A stretch of 35,210 bases of DNA, taken from the NCBI RefSeq assembly GCF_947488985.1, contig NZ_CANLBV010000036.1, positions 1 to 35,210 on the forward strand, given 5' to 3'. The DNA is from an uncultured Vibrio sp. GTDB lineage: Bacteria > Pseudomonadota > Gammaproteobacteria > Enterobacterales > Vibrionaceae. Both the position numbers and the translations under genes were made by a program. The notes beneath the pieces are model-generated. The model was not told the origin of the DNA, did no database searches, and saw only the letters and a program-made list of their open reading frames with translations. The first letter of the stretch is position 1. Every line of letters starts with the position of its first letter. Shown here piece by piece: positions 25,535 through 35,210 of the stretch.

Positions 25535-27613
25535 CTACGGGGTTGTTTTTGAGTGCTTATCTGCAACCCAGCCAGCGGTTAATGCTTTACCTTTTCGCAG
25601 CCTGCGCACCCACATTCTGCTTGGGTGAATAGCTTCAAGCACATCAACAGGTAAAGGAAGCGGATCGCCGCAGATTTGCGATGCTAATACTTCAGCTAAC
25701 AATGGAGCTGAGCTTAAACCGCGCGAACCTAGCCCGATAAAGCAGTACAGGTTAGGAAAGCTTGTGACTGTTTGAACATCATCAACCGAGTTACGCTGTG
25801 GGTTAAAGTTGTGCAGGTCTTGATACTGCTTTTTGATTGATTCGAAATCACCCACGTTTCCGACAAAAGGCAGGTGGTCACGGCTTACGCTACGGATACC
25901 TTGGCGCGCTAGGTTACCACTGGTGTCGACATCTTTTGTCCACTCTTGGTTTGGTAGCGATCCGTGCAGGCGCTCACCATTATGTTGCTGAACCTCAATA
26001 TCAAACTCTTGGTCAATATTGGTTTTGTCGTAGTTTGCGCCAATACAGTGGTGACCGTTATTGGGGTTTTGCGGCGTTAGGTAACCATCAAAACACAACA
26101 CGGTTTTTAACTTGGTTAAGTTTTCCGTAGTAGGAATATGGCTCACTTGGCCTTTAACCGGCGTTAGAGGTATAGGCTGAGTCTGCTCAAACTGGGTGAA
26201 CTTATGGCCGTTCGCAACAACCACTTGGTCATGCTTAGTTTGAATCTCACCTTGTGGTGTCTCAATGGTGAGTTGCCATTGTTGTTCAACTTCCAGCCAT
26301 TCAAGCTGAGTTACTTGATGTTGATAGTGAGCACTAACTTGGTTGGTCTCTTCTAACTTTCCGATCAAGCCTTGTGTCAGTTGTAGAGGGCTTAACCAAC
26401 CACCCAGTGGGAAGTAAACACTCTCTTTATCAACCCGTAGGCCAATCTTTTCATTTGCTTGTTCTGGCGATAAACGCTGAATCAAATCTGTATGGAAATT
26501 GCCTTCCAACATGCGATTGAGCTTTTTGGTTGAGCCTTGATCCCACATCAGAATGTTCACGCCACACCAGCTGTGGTCAAACTGAATAGATTGCGCTGCC
26601 TGATTGATGAACTGGCGAGCAAACAGTAAGCCTGGGCCAAACACGCGAGACACGTTCGAGGTCGTTTCGCTTAACAATGGGTAAATCGCACCTTGATTGT
26701 TGCCTGATGCATTAGCCGCTGCTTGTGGGTGCTCGCAATATAGGGTGATGTCTTTACCACGGCGGCTCAGCGTTTTAGCGAGTGCAGCACTTGCAACACC
26801 ACCACCAATGATCGCGATATCTTGTGATTCGCAGTGCTCTGATAGGCCATACCAAGGTTTGATGTTGGTGTGAGCGTGCTTTTCGCCCAATCGGCCGGCA
26901 ATCATTTCACGCTTAGTACCAAAGCCTTTGACCTTCTTCATCTCAAAGCCTGCTTCGATCAAACCGCGACGCACAAAACCTGCGGCGGTAAACGTCGCGC
27001 AACTGCAGTCTTGTTTCGCCAGTTTCGCCATGCCGTTGAATAAGTTCTGGTTCCACATTTCTGGGTTCTTGCTGGGAGCAAAACCATCGAGGAACCAAGC
27101 ATCCACTAAGCCTTGTTTTGGTGTAGGTACGTTAGGCATGCAATCCTTGATATCACCAAACCATAGATCAAGCGTGATAGCGCCATCCCCCAACACAATA
27201 CGATGACATTCAGGGAGTGCGATAGGGTAGTGCTCTTGGAGTTGAACCGCATATTCGGCTAATTCTGGCCACGCTTGGTGCGCTTTGATGAGATCCTCTT
27301 TATTGAGAGGATATTTTTCAAAACTGATGAAATGTAACTCTTTGGTAATCGCTTGAGGGTTATCTTTAAGGAAAGTATCGAACCATTGCCAAACAGCAAG
27401 AAAGTTAAGACCTGTGCCAAAGCCGGTTTCTGCAATGACAAAACGACGTTGTTGATGTTCAACCCAACGCTCTGGAAGGTGGTTTTGCTTTAAAAAGACG
27501 TAGCGAGTTTCTTCCAAACCGTTAACATTGGAGAAGTAAACGTCGTCAAATTGGTCTGAAACTGGCGTGCCAGACTCATTCCATTCCAGTTCTGCATTAG
27601 TAATTGAAGTCAT
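25535..27613 (-). CDS. mnmC: Bifunctional tRNA mnm5U34 biosynthesis protein MnmC
   Basis: A 692-aa two-domain enzyme completing mnm5(s2)U34 in tRNA. The N-terminal methyltransferase domain (MnmC2, about 1-250) shows [32 protein letters not shown] (SAM loop) and [18 protein letters not shown]. The C-terminal oxidase (MnmC1) shows the FAD Rossmann [20 protein letters not shown] and later [30 protein letters not shown] and [12 protein letters not shown]. The start is taken at ATG 27613 ([11 protein letters not shown]) by alignment with E. coli; ATG 27625 and 27685 are alternatives. It is divergent from fabB, as in E. coli. Confidence 0.95.
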   Translation of the reverse strand: MTSITNAELEWNESGTPVSDQFDDVYFSNVNGLEETRYVFLKQNHLPERWVEHQQRRFVIAETGFGTGLNFLAVWQWFDTFLKDNPQAITKELHFISFEKYPLNKEDLIKAHQAWPELAEYAVQLQEHYPIALPECHRIVLGDGAITLDLWFGDIKDCMPNVPTPKQGLVDAWFLDGFAPSKNPEMWNQNLFNGMAKLAKQDCSCATFTAAGFVRRGLIEAGFEMKKVKGFGTKREMIAGRLGEKHAHTNIKPWYGLSEHCESQDIAIIGGGVASAALAKTLSRRGKDITLYCEHPQAAANASGNNQGAIYPLLSETTSNVSRVFGPGLLFARQFINQAAQSIQFDHSWCGVNILMWDQGSTKKLNRMLEGNFHTDLIQRLSPEQANEKIGLRVDKESVYFPLGGWLSPLQLTQGLIGKLEETNQVSAHYQHQVTQLEWLEVEQQWQLTIETPQGEIQTKHDQVVVANGHKFTQFEQTQPIPLTPVKGQVSHIPTTENLTKLKTVLCFDGYLTPQNPNNGHHCIGANYDKTNIDQEFDIEVQQHNGERLHGSLPNQEWTKDVDTSGNLARQGIRSVSRDHLPFVGNVGDFESIKKQYQDLHNFNPQRNSVDDVQTVTSFPNLYCFIGLGSRGLSSAPLLAEVLASQICGDPLPLPVDVLEAIHPSRMWVRRLRKGKALTAGWVADKHSKTTP

Positions 27614-27674
27614 AAAATCTATCATTTTGTGATTTGAAGCGATATGTTGGTAGAGATTGTACGAATTTCTAGGA

Positions 27675-27698
27675 AAGCTGACCACTTTTGTTCGGCTT
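27675..27698. promoter_or_regulatory. Candidate FadR operator upstream of fabB
   Basis: AAGCTGACCA-CTTT-TGTTCGGCTT, an imperfect inverted repeat (8 of 10 paired), 43 bp before the fabB ATG. It contains CTGACCACTTTTGTTC, which as I recall resembles the FadR-activated site of E. coli fabA (CTGATCGGACTTGTTC). FadR activates fabA and fabB in gammaproteobacteria. Placement fits an activator site near -40. Confidence 0.45.
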
Positions 27699-27741
27699 CT
27701 TAGTTATCATCTAGCTGAATTTAGAATTATAGGAATGTCAC

Positions 27742-28968
27742 ATGAAACGAGTCGTAATCACCGGTATGGGTATTGTTTCAAGTATCGGTAACAACGTCGA
27801 AGAAGTTTTAGCATCACTGAAAGAGGGTAAGTCTGGTATTACCGCTTCAGAGCAGTTTAAGGAACACGGCTTGCGCTCTCAAGTTTGGGGTAACTTAAAA
27901 ATGAACCCTGCTGACCATATTGATCGCAAAAAAATGCGCTTTATGGGTGATGCAGCGGCATTCGCTTATCTTTCAATGGAGCAAGCAATTGCAGATTCAG
28001 GTCTAACAGAAGAGCAAGTATCTAATGACCGCACGGGTATCGTTGCGGGTTCAGGTGGTGCTTCTTCTCTTAACCAAGTAAACGCAGTAGACATCATCCG
28101 TGAGAAAGGCGTTAAGCGTGTTGGTCCATACATGGTTCCACGTACAATGGCTTCAACGGTTTCTGCTTGTCTAGCAACTCCTTTCAAAATCCGTGGTGTG
28201 AACTACTCTATGAGTTCTGCATGTGCAACCTCTGCACACTGTATTGGTCACGCAATGGAGCTTATTCAACTGGGTAAGCAAGACGTAGTATTCGCTGGTG
28301 GCGGTGAAGAGCTAGATTGGTCTCTGACTATGATGTTCGACGCAATGGGCGCACTTTCTACTAAGTACAACGATACACCTGAGCTAGCTTCTCGTACTTA
28401 CGATGCAGACCGTGACGGTTTCGTTATCTCTGGTGGCGGCGGCATGCTGGTTATCGAAGAACTAGAGCACGCTAAAGCTCGTGGCGCGAAAATCTACGGT
28501 GAGATCGTAGGCTATGGCGCAACTTCAGATGGCTACGACATGGTTGCTCCTTCTGGTGAAGGCGCGGTTCGTTGTATGAAAATGGCAATGCAAAACGTTG
28601 ATGGCGTTGACTACGTGAACACTCACGGTACTTCAACTCCAGTTGGTGACGTGAAAGAGCTAGGTGCTATCCAAGAAGTTTTCTCTCAAGGTAATGGTGG
28701 CGGTAACAGCCCTGCAATCTCAGCGACTAAAGCGATGACAGGTCACGCTCTAGGTGCAGCTGGCGTACACGAAGCGATTTACTCTACGCTAATGCTAGAC
28801 AACGGCTTCATCGCTCCAAGCATCAACGTTTCTAACCTAGACGAAGCAGCTGCTGGCCTAGACATCGTAACTGAAGCTCGTGAACAAGAGCTAACAACAG
28901 TTATGTCTAACAGCTTTGGTTTCGGCGGTACGAACGCAACGCTAGTAATCAAAAAATACCAAGCTTAA
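27742..28968 (+). CDS. fabB: 3-oxoacyl-[ACP] synthase I FabB
   Basis: A 408-aa condensing enzyme of type II fatty acid synthesis that elongates acyl-ACP with malonyl-ACP and is required for unsaturated fatty acids. The Cys-His-His triad is visible: Cys161 in [10 protein letters not shown], His295 in [11 protein letters not shown] and His335 in [11 protein letters not shown]. Lys330 is the conserved lysine. The fold-defining C-terminus [13 protein letters not shown] is intact. The codons are highly optimised, as expected for a strongly expressed gene. A candidate FadR site lies upstream, and the long 3' UTR probably yields a FarS-type sRNA. Confidence 0.97.
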   Translation: MKRVVITGMGIVSSIGNNVEEVLASLKEGKSGITASEQFKEHGLRSQVWGNLKMNPADHIDRKKMRFMGDAAAFAYLSMEQAIADSGLTEEQVSNDRTGIVAGSGGASSLNQVNAVDIIREKGVKRVGPYMVPRTMASTVSACLATPFKIRGVNYSMSSACATSAHCIGHAMELIQLGKQDVVFAGGGEELDWSLTMMFDAMGALSTKYNDTPELASRTYDADRDGFVISGGGGMLVIEELEHAKARGAKIYGEIVGYGATSDGYDMVAPSGEGAVRCMKMAMQNVDGVDYVNTHGTSTPVGDVKELGAIQEVFSQGNGGGNSPAISATKAMTGHALGAAGVHEAIYSTLMLDNGFIAPSINVSNLDEAAAGLDIVTEAREQELTTVMSNSFGFGGTNATLVIKKYQA

Positions 28969-29107
28969 TTAGGCTCGAGTTAAATAGACAAAGGTTAATT
29001 GTTAACGGGTGACGCGAGTGCAGTTTCAACACGCACAGGTAACCCACTAACCATGACCCACAGAACAAAGCTTTCTAAACATAGGTTTAGAAATGGAAAG
29101 GTTTCCA

Positions 29108-29235
29108 GAGCTTGATCAGTAGTGGCTTTGGTCAGTACTGGTCGAACAGACGCAGACTCTGTCTCCTGGAGAGCGAGATAGGATCCTTTTGTTCTGGATG
29201 TTTGCCCGATTGTTAATTCAATCGGGCATTTTTCG
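29108..29235 (+). ncRNA. farS: Probable FarS-type sRNA from the fabB 3' UTR
   Basis: In Vibrio cholerae the sRNA FarS is cut by RNase E from the fabB 3' UTR and represses fadE mRNA (established knowledge). Here the fabB stop codon is followed by 236 bp of non-coding DNA that ends in a strong terminator (29205-29234), with no promoter or ORF in between. The position and 3' end fit a FarS homologue. The 5' end given is a guess; the region before it holds a 9-bp stem TTTCTAAAC/GTTTAGAAA (29073-29094). I cannot align it to the V. cholerae sequence from memory. Confidence 0.55.
29205..29234 (+). terminator. Rho-independent terminator of fabB and the sRNA
   Basis: GCCCGATT at 29205-29212 pairs with AATCGGGC at 29221-29228, loop of 8, followed by ATTTTTCGTTTT. 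This is the form of 3' end that Hfq-binding sRNAs have. Confidence 0.9.
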
Positions 29236-29400
29236 TTTTAGGCTTGAGCGGTAAAAATCTGAGTAGGGTAATCAATCCTTACCTCAACAAGCCTTTCTTC
29301 ATAATGTATTCCATTTGTTACTCGACACCGTGTGTGGAATTTTGCACAATCATTTCAATTCACATTTAGGTCGATAGACCCCAACAAAAGTACTCGCCAA

Positions 29401-30534
29401 ATGAAAATCTTAATCGACGAAAACATGCCTTATGCTGAAGCGCTTTTTAGCCAGCTAGGTGAAGTGACAATGAAGTCTGGTCGCACATTAACTGCGGACG
29501 ATCTGGTTGACGTAGACGCACTGATGATTCGCTCTGTCACCAAGGTGAATGAAGAATTAATTAGCAAAGCCAATAAACTGAAGTTTGTAGGTACCGCAAC
29601 GGCTGGTATGGATCACGTTGACCAAGAGTTGATGAAAGAGCGTGGCATTTTCTTTACTGCGGCACCGGGTTGTAACAAGGTCGGTGTGGCTGAATATGCG
29701 TTCAGTGCGATGATGGTTCTTGCGCAGCAACAAGGCTTCTCTGTGTTTGATAAAACAGTCGGTATTATTGGCTGTGGTCAAGTGGGTAGTTATTTAGCAA
29801 AATGCCTTGAAGGTATTGGTATTAAGGTTCTGCTGAACGACCCTCTAAAACAGCAAGAGGGCGACACTCGCGAGTTTACTGAACTAGAAACTCTGCTTGA
29901 GCAATCAGATGTGATCACGCTGCATACCCCGATCACGAGAACGGGTGAGTTCCCAACGCATCATTTGATCAGCGAGCAAGTGCTGAATAACTTACGTGCT
30001 GACCAGATCCTAATTAATGCGGCTCGTGGCCCTGTGGTTGATAACCAAGCGCTAAAAGCTCGTTTGCAAAAAGCGGATGGTTTTACTGCGGTTCTGGATG
30101 TGTTTGAGTTTGAACCTGAAGTCGACATGGAATTACTTCCTTTGCTTGCTTTTGCAACGCCTCACGTAGCGGGCTACGGTTTAGAGGGTAAAGCGCGCGG
30201 TACCACCATGATCTTCAACAGTTATTGTGAGTTCTTGGGCAGTGAACAACGAGCTTACGCGAGCGACTTATTGCCGACAGCGCCAGTGCCTCAAATGAAA
30301 TTAGATAGAGCTTGGGACGAAGCAACACTGCACAATTTGACTCAGTTGATCTATGATGTGCGCAAAGACGATGCCTTATTCCGTCGCAATATCGCTACGC
30401 TAGGTTCTTTTGACAAGATGCGTAAAGAATATTGGGACCGCAGAGAGTACAGTGCAGTCGAGTTAACAGGTGATGATTCTTGTAATCTAGCGCCGTTAGC
30501 TAAACTCGGTTTTATAGTAAAGCCAACTTTATAA
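29401..30534 (+). CDS. pdxB: 4-phosphoerythronate dehydrogenase PdxB
   Basis: A 377-aa (E. coli 378) NAD-dependent 2-hydroxyacid dehydrogenase, second step of pyridoxal 5'-phosphate synthesis. The start [16 protein letters not shown] at ATG 29401 matches the family; the open frame from 29332 is not coding before this. [20 protein letters not shown] at about 119-138 is the NAD Rossmann motif. The catalytic Arg, Glu and His are in [18 protein letters not shown] and [17 protein letters not shown]. The C-terminal dimerisation domain of PdxB is present. The asd gene follows 12 bp later, so the two are probably cotranscribed. Confidence 0.96.
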   Translation: MKILIDENMPYAEALFSQLGEVTMKSGRTLTADDLVDVDALMIRSVTKVNEELISKANKLKFVGTATAGMDHVDQELMKERGIFFTAAPGCNKVGVAEYAFSAMMVLAQQQGFSVFDKTVGIIGCGQVGSYLAKCLEGIGIKVLLNDPLKQQEGDTREFTELETLLEQSDVITLHTPITRTGEFPTHHLISEQVLNNLRADQILINAARGPVVDNQALKARLQKADGFTAVLDVFEFEPEVDMELLPLLAFATPHVAGYGLEGKARGTTMIFNSYCEFLGSEQRAYASDLLPTAPVPQMKLDRAWDEATLHNLTQLIYDVRKDDALFRRNIATLGSFDKMRKEYWDRREYSAVELTGDDSCNLAPLAKLGFIVKPTL

Positions 30535-30546
30535 AAGAGAGAAACA

Positions 30547-31560
30547 ATGAGCCAAGAATTTAATATTGCTATTTTAGGTGCGACTGGTGCGGTTGGTGAA
30601 ACCATTCTTGAAGTACTTAAAGAGCGTAAATTCCCTATCGGTGAACTGCACTTACTAGCAAGTGAACGTAGTGAAGGTAAAACTTACCGCTTTAATGGTA
30701 AGACGATACAAGTGCAGAACGTTGCAGACTTCGATTGGTCTCAAGTTCATATCGCATTTTTCTCTGCTGGTGGCGACCTTTCTGAACAATGGGCTCCAGT
30801 TGCTGCGGATGAAGGTGTTGTTGTTATTGATAATACATCACGCTTCCGTTACGAATACGATGTTCCTCTGGTTGTGCCTGAAGTGAACCCTGAAGCAATT
30901 GCTGAGTTCCGTAACCGTAACATCATCGCCAACCCTAACTGCTCGACTATCCAAATGGTAGTAGCACTTAAGCCAATTCACGATGAAGTGGGTCTTGAGC
31001 GTATTAACGTGTCAACTTACCAATCTGTGTCTGGTGCGGGTAAATCAGGTATCGATGAGCTTGCGGGTCAAACGGCTAAGCTTCTTAACGGTATGCCAGC
31101 TGAAAATTCAGCGTTCTCACAGCAGATCGCCTTCAACTGTATTCCGCAAATCGATGAATTTACAGAGAACGGTTACACGCGTGAAGAGATGAAGATGGTA
31201 TGGGAAACGCAAAAAATCTTTGCTGATTCTTCAATCATGGTTAACCCAACGTGTGTACGTGTGCCAGTTTTCTATGGTCACGCAGAATCATTACATGTTG
31301 AAACTCGCTCTCCAATCGGGGCAGAGCAAGTGGTGCAACTATTAGAAAATACAGACGGTATTGAAGTATACCAAGGTGTCGAGTTCCCAACTCAGGTTGT
31401 TGATGCCGGTGGTAAAGACCATGTTATGGTTGGCCGTATTCGTGGTGACATCAGCCATCACAGTGGTGTCAACATGTGGGTGGTTGCCGATAACGTTCGT
31501 AAAGGCGCAGCAACCAACGCGGTGCAAATCGCTGAAGTTCTGATTCGCGATTACTTCTAA
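30547..31560 (+). CDS. asd: Aspartate-semialdehyde dehydrogenase
   Basis: A 337-aa NADP-dependent enzyme making aspartate semialdehyde for lysine, diaminopimelate, threonine and methionine. GATGAVGET at 11-19 binds NADP. Cys132 in NPNCSTIQMV is the nucleophile. His245 in VFYGHAESLHVE is the general base. At this position next to pdxB E. coli has usg, a paralogue that has lost the catalytic cysteine; here the cysteine is present, so the gene should encode an active enzyme. Vibrios often have a second asd copy elsewhere. Confidence 0.94.
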   Translation: MSQEFNIAILGATGAVGETILEVLKERKFPIGELHLLASERSEGKTYRFNGKTIQVQNVADFDWSQVHIAFFSAGGDLSEQWAPVAADEGVVVIDNTSRFRYEYDVPLVVPEVNPEAIAEFRNRNIIANPNCSTIQMVVALKPIHDEVGLERINVSTYQSVSGAGKSGIDELAGQTAKLLNGMPAENSAFSQQIAFNCIPQIDEFTENGYTREEMKMVWETQKIFADSSIMVNPTCVRVPVFYGHAESLHVETRSPIGAEQVVQLLENTDGIEVYQGVEFPTQVVDAGGKDHVMVGRIRGDISHHSGVNMWVVADNVRKGAATNAVQIAEVLIRDYF

Positions 31561-31583
31561 GCTTTACTGCTTTGAGAAATGAG

Positions 31584-31608
31584 CCTCACTGTATAGTGGG
31601 GTTTTTTT
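31584..31608 (+). terminator. Terminator of pdxB-asd
   Basis: CCTCACT pairs with AGTGGGG (31595-31601) around GTAT, followed by seven T's. Confidence 0.85.
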
Positions 31609-31768
31609 ATTCGATCGAAAATATTGTGATTTAAATTGTGTGAAACTGCTGCGAATATCGTCGCCGCAACACATTTTTTGTCTTCATCCCTATAATTTTA
31701 CATCATTTATCCGATATATTTAATAGTTCATCATTTTATCCGAATTTAAGCACCGAGCTGAGCCCTTT

Positions 31769-35210
<3,442 letters not shown>

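Noticed and set aside
28981..29235. 6S RNA, tmRNA, SRP RNA, CsrB or Qrr in the fabB-pdxB gap
   Set aside because: None of their characteristic sequences is present, and only four GGA motifs occur. A fabB 3' UTR sRNA fits better.

Overview
The window looks like chromosome 1 of a marine Vibrio, probably near the V. splendidus group. This rests on protein similarity to gammaproteobacterial core genes, a moderate GC content, a long acidic HubP/FimV polar-landmark gene, the asd copy between pdxB and hubP, and the Vibrio-type fabB 3' region. I saw no phage, CRISPR or intact transposase. Species assignment is inference.

Layout. (1) 1-8001, plus strand: the 3' tip of an unknown gene, then yoaA (DinG-type helicase), tsaB, a small unknown gene, slp lipoprotein, an alpha/beta hydrolase, fadD and rnd, the same neighbourhood as in E. 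coli. (2) 8092-9858, minus: the minCDE division-site operon, convergent with rnd. (3) 10079-11398, plus: ycgL and a soluble periplasmic MltB-like lytic transglycosylase. (4) 11611-14120: a broken unknown gene with an amber codon at position 5, folD, tRNA-Arg(UCU), and about 620 bp of apparently decayed DNA beyond the tRNA. (5) 14121-16556, minus: an RND/MMPL exporter. (6) 17000-19253, plus: a DUF969-DUF979-pcp operon, probably for handling pyroglutamyl peptides or 5-oxoproline. (7) Minus strand: a VOC-family protein and a XanP-like xanthine permease. (8) 22175-24661: aroC, the remnant of an internally deleted yicG-like gene, epmC (EF-P hydroxylase) and yfcL. (9) An FMN reductase, mnmC (minus), fabB, pdxB and asd. 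(10) 31769 to the end: hubP/fimV, cut by the window edge inside a Pro-Glu hexanucleotide repeat.

Functional links. Fatty-acid metabolism is represented by fadD and by fabB, which has a candidate FadR operator upstream and a probable FarS-type sRNA in its 3' UTR. Cell-pole and midcell organisation is represented by MinCDE and HubP. Translation and tRNA maturation are represented by tsaB, mnmC, epmC, rnd and tRNA-Arg.

Most of the window is conserved core genome, and I did not find a clear new multi-gene system. The most interesting signals are the fabB 3' UTR RNA candidate, the gene with a codon-5 amber stop, the internally deleted yicG, a 30-bp coding repeat that adds 10-residue units to the hydrolase lid, the perfect palindrome in front of xanP, and heptamer tandem repeats beside terminators.
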